From: Fusobacteriales bacterium
GTDB taxonomy: Bacteria; Fusobacteriota; Fusobacteriia; Fusobacteriales; Fusobacteriaceae
NCBI GenBank assembly: GCA_020063625.1
Contig: JAICDD010000015.1
Span: 1-64,000 of the forward strand
Reading direction: 5' to 3'
DNA length: 64,000 bases
Each line of letters opens with the position of its first letter. Position 1 is the first letter of the stretch. Under the pieces are notes generated by a model. The model was not told where the DNA came from. It searched no databases and was given only the letters and a program-made list of their open reading frames with translations. Below, in pieces: positions 48,215 through 58,256 of the stretch. The position numbers and the translations under genes are program-made.

Positions 48215-49185
48215 AAATTATCCTCCAAAATTGTAAACTCTATTTTTAGCACTAATAAATTGTCAGGAGTTTTATCTAAATCTAATTTGATAAAATCTTT
48301 TTCTGTTGTTATTATATAATCAAACTCTTTTTTTTGTTTTAATATTTCATTATAATCCTTTTCTTTTAAAGTATAATGGTCTGGAAAAGTTTTTATTTTA
48401 ATTTCTTTTGGATTTAAATCTTTTAAGCTTTTATAAAAAGGAGTAGGGTTTCCTAATCCTGAAAAAACAAATATTTTTTTATTATTTATAATATTTAAAT
48501 CTTGTTTATTTTTAGTTTTATTATAAAAATATAAATTTTTATACGCAGAAATTGTTATATTTTTTTTATATTTTTTTAGCTCATTTATTAAAGTTTCTAA
48601 TTCTTTTTGTGATACTTGTTCTGATTTTGTTATAATAATTTCATCAGCTCTATTTATATTTTTTATACTTTCTCTTAATCTTCCATAAGGTAATAAATAT
48701 TTATTTCCAAAAGGATTTGTAGCATCAATAACTAATAAATCTTTATTTCGAAATAATTTTCTATGTTGAAATCCATCATCTAATATAATTGTATCAACAT
48801 CAAAAATATCTTTAGCTAATTTACAAGCACTATATCTATCTTTACCTACAACTACAGGAATAGATAGATTTTTAGCATGTAAGTATGCTTCATCACCACT
48901 TTGTTTTTCTGTAACAAATAATTTTTCACCATCACTTACAACTAAAGGGTCTATTTCTCTTTTTCCTTTATATCCTCTTAATACTATAGCTACTTTTTTA
49001 TTTTCTTTAATAAATCTATTTGCTAAATATTGTACTGTTGGTGTTTTTCCAGTTCCTCCAACAGTTAAATTACCTACACATATAATATTTAAATCATCTA
49101 TTTTTTTTTGTTTTAATATACCTTTATCGTATAAAAAATTTCTTATTGTTGTTATTAGTAAAAATAAATATGATAGTAATTTCAT
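48205..49185 (-). CDS. lpxK: Tetraacyldisaccharide 4'-kinase
   Basis: LpxK phosphorylates the 4' position of the lipid A disaccharide at the inner membrane. The P-loop block is NLTVGGTGKTPTVQYLANRF; AIVLRGYKG and SGDEAYLHAKNLSIPVVVGK follow. The metal/nucleotide block TIILDDGFQHRKLFRNKDLL includes the conserved DDGFQHR. FSGLGNPTPFYKSL and FPDHYTL lie in the C-terminal half. The 326 residues are normal. It is the first gene of an eight-gene operon to bioC. Confidence 0.95.
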   Translation of the reverse strand: MKLLSYLFLLITTIRNFLYDKGILKQKKIDDLNIICVGNLTVGGTGKTPTVQYLANRFIKENKKVAIVLRGYKGKREIDPLVVSDGEKLFVTEKQSGDEAYLHAKNLSIPVVVGKDRYSACKLAKDIFDVDTIILDDGFQHRKLFRNKDLLVIDATNPFGNKYLLPYGRLRESIKNINRADEIIITKSEQVSQKELETLINELKKYKKNITISAYKNLYFYNKTKNKQDLNIINNKKIFVFSGLGNPTPFYKSLKDLNPKEIKIKTFPDHYTLKEKDYNEILKQKKEFDYIITTEKDFIKLDLDKTPDNLLVLKIEFTILEDNLCV

Positions 49186-49221
49186 TTTTCCTCTTTCTAA
49201 TTTTTCTTTTAAATATTTATT

Positions 49222-49250
49222 ATTTTATCATATATACTCTTTATTTTAAA
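49222..49250 (-). promoter_or_regulatory. Promoter for the lpxK operon
   Basis: On the minus strand TTTAAA (49250-49245), 17 bases, TAAAAT (49227-49222), with TG two bases before. The -35 box is weak; the extended -10 supports it. Confidence 0.5.
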
Positions 49251-49273
49251 GATTATTTTAAAAATATCCAATT

Positions 49274-49305
49274 TAAAAAAATCAAGGAGATAGAGTTATC
49301 TCCTT
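49274..49305 (-). terminator. Terminator after smc
   Basis: On the minus strand AAGGAGATA (49305-49297), a four-base loop, TATCTCCTT (49292-49284), then GATTTTTTT. It separates the hslU-smc unit from lpxK. Confidence 0.85.
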
Positions 49306-49316
49306 ATTTTATTATA

Positions 49317-52300
49317 TTACATAGATACACTAAGTATTTTAGATTCACCTACTTTTTTATCCATTGTAACACCATAAAGAATATCAGACTCTTTCATTGT
49401 TTGTTTGTTATGAGTAATCAGTATAAATTGTGACTTATCTGTAAAATCTTTTAGTTTTTTAAGTAATCTTTTAGTATTAGTATCATCAAGAGCAGCTTCA
49501 ATTTCATCAAAAAATGTAAATGGGCTTGGTTTATACATAAAAATAGCCATTATTAATGCAACAGCAACCATTGATTTTTCCCCACCTGATAATAAAGTTA
49601 ATGTTTGTGATTTTTTATTAGCAAACTTAACAATAAGCTCAACACCACTCTCTAACAAATTTTCTTTATCAGTTAACTCTAATTTTCCAATAGAGTTATT
49701 AAGGATTTCTTTACACATATATCCAAAATTTTTATTTATAGATTTATATGCATTTAAAAAATTATTGATAATATTATTTTCAATCTCTTCTATAATGTTT
49801 TTTAATTTTTCTTTACTGCTTAAAAGGTCATTTTTTTGTTCTAATAGAAAATCATATCTTTTTTTAACTTCATCATATTCTTTTATTGCTAAAAGATTTA
49901 CATTTCCCATAGATTTTAACTCTACTTCTAATTTATATATATCTTTTTTAATCTCTTTTGTGTCTTTTTTATATTCTATATATTCTATATCTTTTAATTC
50001 TTTTAATTTTTCTTTTACATTTTCTATATAGCTTTCAACTTTAGTTTTTCTATCTACTAAATTCATTTTATCATTTTCTAATTTAAATAATTCTTTTTCA
50101 TAATTTTTAATAGATATTATAAGATTTTTTTCTTTTTTTTCTAAATTTTCAAGTTCTTTTCTATGTTTTTCTAATTTTTCTTCATCAACTACTAGATTAG
50201 CAGCATTTTCTTCAAGCTTTTTATGTAAATCAATTAATCTATTTTTTAAATCTTCGTAATTTAATTTTAAATTATTTATTTTACTTCTTTTTTCTTCTAA
50301 ATCTAGTTGATTTTCTTTTATTTCAAGCTCAAGCTTTTCTAATACATTTTTATCTTGACGTACTCGTTCTTTCTTACTATATATCTCTATTTGTTTATCT
50401 GAATTTTCTATTTCATATTTTTCTATTTCTTCACTTAAACTATTTATTTCTTTTTTTAAATTTTCTATTTCAAGATTTATATTAGCTAGATTTGCTTCTA
50501 CAATTTTTATTTTTTCATTAGAAATTTCTTTTAAATTTTTAAACTCTTTTAAATTTTCATTTAAATCATCTATTTCATATTTTAATATAGATACACTTTT
50601 TTCAAGTTTAATTTTTTCTACTTCATATTCATTTTTTTCAAGTTTAATTTTTTCAGCATCCTCTTTTAAATTTTCTTTTTGTGTATCATATTCTTTTATT
50701 TTTTCCATTAGTGTGTTTATATGAGCAAGCTTATTATTTAATTCAGTTGATTTAGTATCAATAATTATATTGTTTTTTTCTATTAAATTTTCTAATTTTT
50801 TTATCTCTTTTCTTCTTTCAAATATAAGTGAACTATTAGATTTTAAATTCATTCCTCCACTTATTCTTCCACTTGAAGATAAGTATTCTCCATCTAAAGT
50901 TACTATATTAAAATTTAGATTTTGAGTTTTTAATATTTTTAATCCATTATCAATATTATCTACAACTAATATTCTAGAAAGTGTATATTTTATTGCTTTT
51001 TCAATTTTATTATCATATTTTACTAAGTTACTTGCTATTCCAATAACACCTTCTAGATTAGTATTAAAATTATATTCTTTAAATTTTAATATATCTAAAG
51101 GTAAAAATGAAGCTCTACCTATTCTATTTTCTTTTAAAAATTTAACACATTTTTTAGCTACATCACTATCTTTTACAACAACATCTTGAAAGCTACCACC
51201 TAATGCAGCTTCTATTGCTTTTTGATATTTTTCATCTACTTCAATAAGAGATATTAAAGGTCCATAAACACCATTAAAATTTTGATTTGTTATCTCCTTT
51301 ACTCCTCGTATAAAGCCATCATTATTATTTTCTAATTTTTTTAGATTTTCATATTTAGAGATATAATTATTATTTAAAAAAACAATTTCTTCTTTTTCTT
51401 TTGATAATATCTCTTTTTCTTTTAATTGTTTTTCTAATTCTTCTTTTGTTTTATTTTTATTTTCTACACACTCTTCAAATAAAATTTTTAAATTTTTTAT
51501 TTTTTCTTCTAATTCAAATGTTTTCTTATTTAAGATAGCTAGTTCATTATTATTTTTATTATATTCTTCTTTTAGTTCATTTATTCTGTTTTCAATTGAC
51601 TTAATCTTCTTTTCACTTGTTTCTATATCATTTTGAAATTTTATTTTTTCAACTTCAAAATTCATACTTTTTTCTTTTAAAGAATTTAAACTTAATTCTT
51701 TATTTTTTAAAATATTTCTTTTATTATTTAACTCTTCTTCATATTCTTTATTTATTTCTAGTTTTTCTATTATCTCTTTTTCGAGTTTATTAATAGATTC
51801 TTTTAATTTTACTTTTTCATCTTCCAATCTATTAATTTTTTCTATTAATTTTTTTTCTATTACTTCATTTTCTTCTATCTCTTTATTATAATTGCTTTTT
51901 CTTTCACTAAAAAGAGTTATTTGATTTTTTATATCTCCAATATATTTTCTTAGATTTTTATTTTCATTACTATTTTTTTCAATAATATTATTGATTTCTT
52001 GTCTGTAATTATTTATATTTTCTAATTCACTCTCTTCTTTTTTAAAAAGTTTATCAGTTTTATTAATATTATTTTCAATTTCTTTTAATTTTTGAGTATA
52101 CTCTTTATATTGTGTTTCAAGTTCATTTTTTTCATTTATATATATATTTTTTTTATATTTATCAAGCTCATTTTTTAATTCTAAATATTTTTTAGCTTTT
52201 TGTGATTGAGATTCAAGTGTTTTATAGTTTTTAAAAAGCTCTGCTTCAACATATCCTATTTTTTCAATTTCATCATTTACTTTTTCAAGTTTTTTTTCTG

Positions 52301-52823
52301 CTTCATCTTTTCTAAGTTTTATTTTTTTTACTCCAGCAGCTTCTTCTATAATATCTCTTATCTCTTTTGTAGATGAAGATATAATTCTTTCAACTTTTCC
52401 TTGGCCTATTACAGAGTAAGCAGATTTCCCTACTCCAGTATCTAAAAAAAGTTCTGAAATATCTTTTAATCTAACTTTGTTTCCATTAATTCTATATTCG
52501 TTTTTTCCATCTTTAAAAAGTTTTCTACTTACTTTAACTATATCTTCATCAACTTTTAATTGTCTATCGGTATTATCAATTCCAAGTACTACTTCTGCAA
52601 AATTTTTACTTTTGTTAGCGCTATGAAATATAACATCACTACTTTCTTTGGCACGTATAGATTTATATGATTGTTCTCCAAGTACCCACAAAATAGCATC
52701 TAATATATTAGATTTACCACTACCATTAGGCCCTACTATTGATGTAATACCTTTTATAAATTCTATTTCTATTTTTTCAGCAAATGATTTAAATCCATTT
52801 ATTTCTAAGCTTCTTAAGTACAT
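49317..52823 (-). CDS. smc: Chromosome segregation ATPase SMC
   Basis: A 1168-residue condensin ATPase. The N-terminal Walker A is IVGPNGSGKSNILDAILWVL near residue 30, and SAYSVIGQGKVERI is the Q-loop region. Two long coiled coils (about 165-500 and 660-1000) flank the hinge (about 510-650, GPLISLIEVDEKYQKAIEAA and SSSGRISGGMNL). The C-terminal signature is TLLSGGEKSMVAVALIMAIF and Walker B FTFFDEIEAALDDTN. It compacts and segregates chromosomes with ScpA/ScpB, which are not in this window. hslU ends 10 bases upstream, so the two are cotranscribed. Confidence 0.97.
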   Translation of the reverse strand: MYLRSLEINGFKSFAEKIEIEFIKGITSIVGPNGSGKSNILDAILWVLGEQSYKSIRAKESSDVIFHSANKSKNFAEVVLGIDNTDRQLKVDEDIVKVSRKLFKDGKNEYRINGNKVRLKDISELFLDTGVGKSAYSVIGQGKVERIISSSTKEIRDIIEEAAGVKKIKLRKDEAEKKLEKVNDEIEKIGYVEAELFKNYKTLESQSQKAKKYLELKNELDKYKKNIYINEKNELETQYKEYTQKLKEIENNINKTDKLFKKEESELENINNYRQEINNIIEKNSNENKNLRKYIGDIKNQITLFSERKSNYNKEIEENEVIEKKLIEKINRLEDEKVKLKESINKLEKEIIEKLEINKEYEEELNNKRNILKNKELSLNSLKEKSMNFEVEKIKFQNDIETSEKKIKSIENRINELKEEYNKNNNELAILNKKTFELEEKIKNLKILFEECVENKNKTKEELEKQLKEKEILSKEKEEIVFLNNNYISKYENLKKLENNNDGFIRGVKEITNQNFNGVYGPLISLIEVDEKYQKAIEAALGGSFQDVVVKDSDVAKKCVKFLKENRIGRASFLPLDILKFKEYNFNTNLEGVIGIASNLVKYDNKIEKAIKYTLSRILVVDNIDNGLKILKTQNLNFNIVTLDGEYLSSSGRISGGMNLKSNSSLIFERRKEIKKLENLIEKNNIIIDTKSTELNNKLAHINTLMEKIKEYDTQKENLKEDAEKIKLEKNEYEVEKIKLEKSVSILKYEIDDLNENLKEFKNLKEISNEKIKIVEANLANINLEIENLKKEINSLSEEIEKYEIENSDKQIEIYSKKERVRQDKNVLEKLELEIKENQLDLEEKRSKINNLKLNYEDLKNRLIDLHKKLEENAANLVVDEEKLEKHRKELENLEKKEKNLIISIKNYEKELFKLENDKMNLVDRKTKVESYIENVKEKLKELKDIEYIEYKKDTKEIKKDIYKLEVELKSMGNVNLLAIKEYDEVKKRYDFLLEQKNDLLSSKEKLKNIIEEIENNIINNFLNAYKSINKNFGYMCKEILNNSIGKLELTDKENLLESGVELIVKFANKKSQTLTLLSGGEKSMVAVALIMAIFMYKPSPFTFFDEIEAALDDTNTKRLLKKLKDFTDKSQFILITHNKQTMKESDILYGVTMDKKVGESKILSVSM

Positions 52824-52833
52824 AATCTCTCCA

Positions 52834-54141
52834 TTATAATATATAATTATTTAGATTTTCTTTATCTGATTTTATATCAAAAACTTTTTCAATATCTTTT
52901 CTATTTAATTTTATTTTTTTCTCTGTTTCAAAAGGAGCTTCAAACATAATATCTTTTAATACAGTTTCTAATACTGTATGCAGTCTTCTTGCACCGATAT
53001 TTTCTATCTTAGTATTTAAATCTATTGATATTTCTGCTATTGCTTCTATTGCTGTTTTAGTAAATTCAAGCTCTACACCATCAATTTTTAATAATTCTTT
53101 ATATTGTTTTAATAAATTATTATCTACTTTAGTAAGTATTTCAATAAAATCTTTTTTAGTTAAGCTTTTTAACTCTACTTTTACAGGGAATCTCCCTTGT
53201 AATTCAGGCATAAGGTCACTAGGACTTGATTGTGAAAAAGCACCTGCTGCTATAAATAATATATGATCAGTTTTTACTGGTCCAAATTTTGTGATAACAG
53301 TAGTACCTTCTACAATAGGTAATATATCTCTTTGAACCCCTTGTCTTGAGACTTCTCCTCGACTAAATGATTCTCTTTCAGCTATTTTATCTATTTCATC
53401 TATAAATACAATTCCATCTTCCTCAACTTTTTTTAATACTTCAGGAATAAATTCTTCTGTATCTATATTTTCTTCAATTATTTCTTTTAATAAGTACTCT
53501 ATAGCATTTTTTACTTTTAATCTTTTTTTACTGTCTTTTTTTCCAAAAGGTGATATAGAATCAAATAAATTTTTTAATCCTTCATCAGGAGAGCTAGCAT
53601 TTATTTCAATTACAGGTATATCAAATTTTGGTTTTTTCTCTATTTCTATTTCAGTTTCATCATAAATTCCTTTTTTTATATCTTCCACAATTTTAGCTTT
53701 TTCTTCTTCTAAAAGCTCATAAGGTTTTAATTTTTTTGCAATTTTATTATAAATAACAGGAAGATACTCTTCTCTTAATTCTTCCATTTTTCTTTTTTTC
53801 ATATTTTGATAAGTTAAATTTACAAGGTCTTTAATTATTGATTCTACATCTTTTCCGACATATCCTACTTCAGTAAATTTTGTTGCTTCAACTTTTATAA
53901 ATGGAGAATCTGTTACTTTTGCAAGTCTTCTAGCAATTTCAGTTTTCCCTACTCCTGTAGGCCCTATAAGGATTATATTTTTTGGAGTTATTTCTAATTG
54001 TAATTTTTTATCTGCTATTTGTTTTCTTCTATATCTATTTCTAAGAGATATTGCTACATTTTTTTTTGCTTCATCTTGAGAAATTATATATTTATTTAAT
54101 TCTTCTACAATTTTTTTTGGTGTAAATTTATCTTTTAGCAT
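52834..54141 (-). CDS. hslU: ATP-dependent protease ATPase subunit HslU
   Basis: HslU unfolds substrates for the HslV peptidase. Walker A is LIGPTGVGKTEIARRL near residue 54, the pore-loop region follows in TKFTEVGYVGKDVESI, and Walker B is IVFIDEIDKIA near residue 250. QRDILPIVEGTTV and ELQGRFPVKVEL are the sensor regions. The I-domain is somewhat short (435 residues in all). The C-terminal NLNNYIL keeps the hydrophobic tail that inserts into HslV, implying a working HslV elsewhere. hslV is not adjacent here, unlike in many genomes. AGGAGG precedes the ATG. Confidence 0.95.
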   Translation of the reverse strand: MLKDKFTPKKIVEELNKYIISQDEAKKNVAISLRNRYRRKQIADKKLQLEITPKNIILIGPTGVGKTEIARRLAKVTDSPFIKVEATKFTEVGYVGKDVESIIKDLVNLTYQNMKKRKMEELREEYLPVIYNKIAKKLKPYELLEEEKAKIVEDIKKGIYDETEIEIEKKPKFDIPVIEINASSPDEGLKNLFDSISPFGKKDSKKRLKVKNAIEYLLKEIIEENIDTEEFIPEVLKKVEEDGIVFIDEIDKIAERESFSRGEVSRQGVQRDILPIVEGTTVITKFGPVKTDHILFIAAGAFSQSSPSDLMPELQGRFPVKVELKSLTKKDFIEILTKVDNNLLKQYKELLKIDGVELEFTKTAIEAIAEISIDLNTKIENIGARRLHTVLETVLKDIMFEAPFETEKKIKLNRKDIEKVFDIKSDKENLNNYIL

Positions 54142-54189
54142 ATTATTCCTCCTAGTTTTATTTTTTATTTAAAATTATTTATCTTATAA

Positions 54190-54218
54190 ATTATATACTA
54201 TTTTTTACTATTTTACAA
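54190..54218 (-). promoter_or_regulatory. Promoter for hslU-smc
   Basis: On the minus strand TTGTAA (54218-54213), 17 bases, TATAAT (54195-54190). It lies between the rdgB terminator and hslU. Confidence 0.65.
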
Positions 54219-54230
54219 TAAAAGAGAAAA

Positions 54231-54263
54231 GAGAGAGACCGAAAATTCAACTTTTCGGTCTCC
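54231..54263 (-). terminator. Terminator of the uvrD-lpx-rdgB operon
   Basis: On the minus strand GAGACCGAAAA (54262-54252), a six-base loop, TTTTCGGTCTC (54245-54235), then a pyrimidine-rich tail TCTCTTTTCTCTTTT. It resembles the pyrG terminator in core sequence. Confidence 0.82.
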
Positions 54264-54266
54264 CAG

Positions 54267-54857
54267 TTATTTTATAAAATTAATTAAATCATTTTTTAAT
54301 AGTTTTAATGCATTTCCTCTATGACTTATTTTTGATTTTTCCTCTTTTGTTAGCTCTGCAAATGTTTTATTTAGTGGTTTATAATAAAAATGTGGGTCAT
54401 AACCAAAACCATTTTCCCCTCTAGGTATATCAATAATTTCACCATTAACTTCACCAGTATATGATTTAACTGTTCCGTCAGGTTTAGCTATACTTATTAC
54501 ACATACAAATTTTGCATTTCTATTATCTGTATTTTTTAGATTTTCTATTAATTTTTTATTATTTTTTTTATCATCTGAATCTTCACCAGCATATCTAGCA
54601 GAGTATACACCAGGAGCCCAATTTAAAGCTTCTACACAAAGTCCAGAATCATCAGCAATAGTAGTTATATTTAGATATTTAGCTATTTCTAATGCTTTTT
54701 TTTGAGAATTATACTCAAAAGTATCACCATCTTCTATAACTTCAGGTATATCATACCCATCATTTATAGAGATTATTTCTATATTATAATCAGATAATAT
54801 AGACTTTATTTCATCAATTTTCTTTTTATTTTTAGTAGCTAAAAATATTTTTTCCAT
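54267..54857 (-). CDS. rdgB: Non-canonical purine NTP pyrophosphatase (ITPase)
   Basis: A HAM1/RdgB-family enzyme that hydrolyses ITP, dITP and XTP to keep them out of nucleic acids. The 196 residues begin with IFLATKNKKKIDEIKSIL. TIADDSGLCVEALNWAPGVY and SARYAGE, ENGFGYDPHFYY and KSKISHRGNALK are the substrate and metal blocks. Its ATG overlaps the stop of rph by one base. Last gene of the lipid A operon. Confidence 0.95.
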   Translation of the reverse strand: MEKIFLATKNKKKIDEIKSILSDYNIEIISINDGYDIPEVIEDGDTFEYNSQKKALEIAKYLNITTIADDSGLCVEALNWAPGVYSARYAGEDSDDKKNNKKLIENLKNTDNRNAKFVCVISIAKPDGTVKSYTGEVNGEIIDIPRGENGFGYDPHFYYKPLNKTFAELTKEEKSKISHRGNALKLLKNDLINFIK

Positions 54858-55582
54858 TAAAATGCCTCTTCTATATATTTTTTTTGTAATTCAAATATTT
54901 GTTTTAAACCTTCTTCTGCTACATCAAGCATTTTATTAAGTTCTTGTCTAGTAAATGTAGCTTCTTCTCCAGTCCCTTGAACTTCTATTAATTCACCTTT
55001 ATCATTCATTATTACATTCATATCTACTTCAGCAGTACTATCTTCTGTATATTTAAGGTCTAGCAATACTTCACCGTTATTTATACCTACACTTATAGCA
55101 GCTATTTGTGCTTTTAAAGGATTTTCTTTTAATTTTTTTTCTTTTAAAAGTTTTTTGATAGCAATTTCTAAAGCAATATAAGCTCCTGTAATAGAAGTAG
55201 TTCTTGTTCCACCATCAGCTTGGATTACATCACAATCTAAAATAATAGTTCTTTCACCTAATTTTTCTAAATCAATACATGCTCTAAGAGCTCTTCCTAT
55301 TAATCTTTGAATTTCCATTGTTCTACCAGATAATTTTCCTTTAACAGACTCTCTTATATTTCTATCTTGAGTAGCTCTAGGTAACATTGAGTATTCAGCT
55401 GTTATCCATCCTGTTCCTTTTCCTCTTAAAAATGGAGGAACATTATCATTAACTGTAGCATTACAGATTACTTTTGTTTCTCCAAATTCAATAAGTACAG
55501 AACCTTCAGCATGTTTTATAAAATTAGGTGTAACTTTTATTTCTCTTAATTGATTTAATGTTCTTCCATCATCTCTTTTCAC
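54857..55582 (-). CDS. rph: Ribonuclease PH
   Basis: RNase PH is a phosphate-dependent 3' to 5' exoribonuclease that trims tRNA precursors. The 241-residue protein opens [54 protein letters not shown] and [20 protein letters not shown] are the active-site blocks, and [20 protein letters not shown] lies near the end. It lies between lpxB and rdgB; rph-rdgB is a common pairing. Confidence 0.96.
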   Translation of the reverse strand: MKRDDGRTLNQLREIKVTPNFIKHAEGSVLIEFGETKVICNATVNDNVPPFLRGKGTGWITAEYSMLPRATQDRNIRESVKGKLSGRTMEIQRLIGRALRACIDLEKLGERTIILDCDVIQADGGTRTTSITGAYIALEIAIKKLLKEKKLKENPLKAQIAAISVGINNGEVLLDLKYTEDSTAEVDMNVIMNDKGELIEVQGTGEEATFTRQELNKMLDVAEEGLKQIFELQKKYIEEAF

Positions 55583-55596
55583 AAAAAGACCCCTCT

Positions 55597-56661
55597 CTAA
55601 TTATTAATTATATATTGCGCATATTGTTTAACTATATTATTACCGCCCAATTTACTTCTTATTTCATTAATTTTTTCATTTATTTTATTACTATTATTCT
55701 CTATATATTTAATTTTTTCTATTATTTTCTCCACATTAAAGTTATTTTGTAATAATTCTGGATAAACTTCTTCATTTAAAGTAAGATTTGGCAATGATAC
55801 ATAATTTAAATCAATAAATAATCTTACTATTATTTCATTAATAATTGATGTTTTATATACAACTATTCCAGGGAGTCCTAATAATGCTAGTTCTAAAACT
55901 ACAGTTCCAGAAGTAGCAATAGCATATTTTGATTTTTTTATACAATTATCAAGTTTTTCATAACTTATTTCTAAATTATCATACTTTGATAAATCATTTT
56001 TTATGTATTCTAAACTTTTTTTATTAGCTAATTTTAATATGAATTTTTCATTTTTTAATCTATCAACTACTTTTAATAAAGTAGGCAATATTTTAGTTAT
56101 TTCTTGCTTTCTACTTCCAGGTAGTAATAAAATTTTATCTCCTTTTTTGTCTATTTTATTATATTTTTCAATAAAAGGATTTCCGTAATATTTTACATCA
56201 ATATTTTTAGTTTTATAAAATTCTACTTCCCAAGGGAAAATAACAAGAAGTTTATCAGCTAATTTAAGTTTTTCGACTCTTTTTTCTCCCCATATCCAAA
56301 CTTTAGGTGGAATATAATAATAAACTTTTATACTATCATCTACTTGCTTTAATTTTTCTAAAAACTTTATATTAAATCCACCATAATCTACTAAAATAAC
56401 TTTTTTTATATTATTTTCTAAAATAAAATTTATAAAAAAGTCTAATTTATCTTTTAAATATTTATATTTCATTGCTGCTTCTTTAAATCCCATAACAGCA
56501 ATTTCATCTATATGTTGAAGTAAGTGAACACCTACTTTTTTTGAGTTATCTCCTGCCATTCCATAAAATTTAGCATCTTTATCTTCATTTTTTATCTCAT
56601 TTAACAAATATGATAAGTGAACATCACCTGATAACTCACCAGTAGATACAAAATATTTCAC
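55597..56661 (-). CDS. lpxB: Lipid A disaccharide synthase
   Basis: LpxB, a GT19 glycosyltransferase, joins lipid X to UDP-2,3-diacylglucosamine. The protein starts [48 protein letters not shown] and [14 protein letters not shown] are conserved, as is [30 protein letters not shown] matches the donor-binding part. At 354 residues it is slightly short but complete. It starts 8 bases after lpxI. Confidence 0.95.
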   Translation of the reverse strand: MKYFVSTGELSGDVHLSYLLNEIKNEDKDAKFYGMAGDNSKKVGVHLLQHIDEIAVMGFKEAAMKYKYLKDKLDFFINFILENNIKKVILVDYGGFNIKFLEKLKQVDDSIKVYYYIPPKVWIWGEKRVEKLKLADKLLVIFPWEVEFYKTKNIDVKYYGNPFIEKYNKIDKKGDKILLLPGSRKQEITKILPTLLKVVDRLKNEKFILKLANKKSLEYIKNDLSKYDNLEISYEKLDNCIKKSKYAIATSGTVVLELALLGLPGIVVYKTSIINEIIVRLFIDLNYVSLPNLTLNEEVYPELLQNNFNVEKIIEKIKYIENNSNKINEKINEIRSKLGGNNIVKQYAQYIINN

Positions 56662-56669
56662 ACTTCCTC

Positions 56670-57473
56670 CTATCTTTTTATAGCTTTAATAAATAAATTA
56701 TTTTCATTTGCTAAAGCTATAGATTCCTCTTGTTCAAAAAATAGCATTTTATCAGCTTCTATTATTATACCTTTTGCTTTTATTTCCACAGCTTTCTTTA
56801 TAGTGTCTAAACCTATTACAGGTGTATCAGCTCTTAAATCTTGATTAGGTCTTGCTAATTTTACAATTATACATCCCTCTCCTGCATATTCATAAGCTCT
56901 TTTAATTGTATTATCAGTTCCTTCTATTCCTTCTAATGTTACAATTGTTTTATCTTTTGCAACAACAGTTTGTCCAGCGTCAATAGAAGTTAATGCTTTT
57001 GCTCCTTCTATTCCAATTTTTATAGTTTCTAAATCATTAGCATCTATATTAGTTTTTGTATATGTTTTTTCTTCAGTAATTAGTTCTTCTAACATATAGT
57101 TTTGCGGTAAAATGTCAATTCCATTATTTTGAAGAATTCCTATTATTCCCATTAAAAGTGTTTCATCTTTTTGATCTGGAAGATTTGAAAGAAGTCCTGC
57201 AAAAGTTTCATCAAATTTTATATCTTTAAATATAGTATTTTTTTCAACTTTTCCTATCATCATTAAATTAGAGATTTTATTAATAATAAGATAAGAAATT
57301 ATTTTTCCTAATTCTCCTATATTTACTTTTATAAAATTTTTATGATTTTTTATATCACTATTTATTTCATCAAAAAGTCCAATTGGAAAAACCTCTATTC
57401 CATTTTTTTCAGCTTGTTTTATAAAATAACTAGGCAGTTCTCCTTTTCCCGCTATTAATCCTATCTTTTGCAT
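56670..57473 (-). CDS. lpxI: UDP-2,3-diacylglucosamine pyrophosphatase LpxI
   Basis: LpxI (DUF1009) cleaves UDP-2,3-diacylglucosamine to lipid X and UMP; it replaces LpxH in some lineages. The 267-residue protein has GLIAGKGELPSYFIKQAEKN at the start and a VNIGELGKIISYL block. The C-terminal half has AGQTVVAKDKTIVTLEGIEG and KLARPNQDLRADTPVIGLDT, with the acidic residue needed for catalysis. Its use here, between lpxA and lpxB, tells that this organism has the LpxI form of the pathway. It begins directly after lpxA. Confidence 0.93.
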   Translation of the reverse strand: MQKIGLIAGKGELPSYFIKQAEKNGIEVFPIGLFDEINSDIKNHKNFIKVNIGELGKIISYLIINKISNLMMIGKVEKNTIFKDIKFDETFAGLLSNLPDQKDETLLMGIIGILQNNGIDILPQNYMLEELITEEKTYTKTNIDANDLETIKIGIEGAKALTSIDAGQTVVAKDKTIVTLEGIEGTDNTIKRAYEYAGEGCIIVKLARPNQDLRADTPVIGLDTIKKAVEIKAKGIIIEADKMLFFEQEESIALANENNLFIKAIKR

Positions 57474-58241
57474 TTATCTAGTCAGCCCCCTATCAAAGCT
57501 TTTTATAGTTTTTATCATATGCATAATATTTTTATCCTCTTTAAATTCTGCTTCTAATTCATTTAAAGCATCTTCTAATTTCATTTTTGACATAAATATT
57601 TTTTTATATGCAGCTTTTATATTTCTTATATCCTCTTTTGAAAACCCTCTTCTTTTAAGTCCTAATAAATTTAATCCTCTAGTTCTAGCATCATTTCCTT
57701 CAACAGTAACAAATGGAGCTACATCTTGTACTATTCTAGTTGCACCACCAATCATTGCAGATTCTCCAATTTTACAAAATTGATGAACACCTGTAAGTCC
57801 TCCAACAACTGCAAAATCTTCTACTTCTACATGACCTGCAAGTGTTGCACAATTTGCAAATATACAGTTATTTCCTATTACTACATCATGAGCAACGTGC
57901 ACATATGCCATAAGTAAATTATTACTTCCAATTACTGTTTTGTTTGATGCGATTGTTCCTTTATTAATAGTACAAAACTCTCTAATCTTATTATTATCAC
58001 CAATAATAAGCTCAGTATCTTCACCATTATATTTTAAATCTTGTGGATCTTGTCCAATAGAAGCATAAGGATAAATAATATTATTTTCACCTATTGTTGT
58101 TCTACCTTCTATTACTACATGTGATTTAATAATAGTATTTTTACCTATTTTTACATCTTTTCCAATAAAAGAATAAGCTCCTATTTCAACACCTTCTCCA
58201 ATTACTGCTCCCTCTTCTATAATAGCAGTTTCATGAATCAT
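57474..58241 (-). CDS. lpxA: UDP-N-acetylglucosamine O-acyltransferase
   Basis: LpxA performs the first acylation of lipid A synthesis, moving a 3-hydroxyacyl chain from ACP to UDP-GlcNAc. It is a 255-residue hexapeptide-repeat beta-helix. The catalytic His is in MAYVHVAHDVVIGNNC, followed by NCATLAGHVEVEDFAVVGGL and GVHQFCKIGESAMIGGATRI. The C-terminal helices include NLLGLKRRGFSKEDIRNIK. fabZ ends 15 bases upstream. Confidence 0.97.
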   Translation of the reverse strand: MIHETAIIEEGAVIGEGVEIGAYSFIGKDVKIGKNTIIKSHVVIEGRTTIGENNIIYPYASIGQDPQDLKYNGEDTELIIGDNNKIREFCTINKGTIASNKTVIGSNNLLMAYVHVAHDVVIGNNCIFANCATLAGHVEVEDFAVVGGLTGVHQFCKIGESAMIGGATRIVQDVAPFVTVEGNDARTRGLNLLGLKRRGFSKEDIRNIKAAYKKIFMSKMKLEDALNELEAEFKEDKNIMHMIKTIKSFDRGLTR

Positions 58242-58256
58242 AATACTCCTCCTAAT

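Noticed and set aside
54142-54266. hslV remnant upstream of hslU
   Set aside because: The 125-base gap contains only the rdgB terminator, the hslU promoter and a ribosome site.
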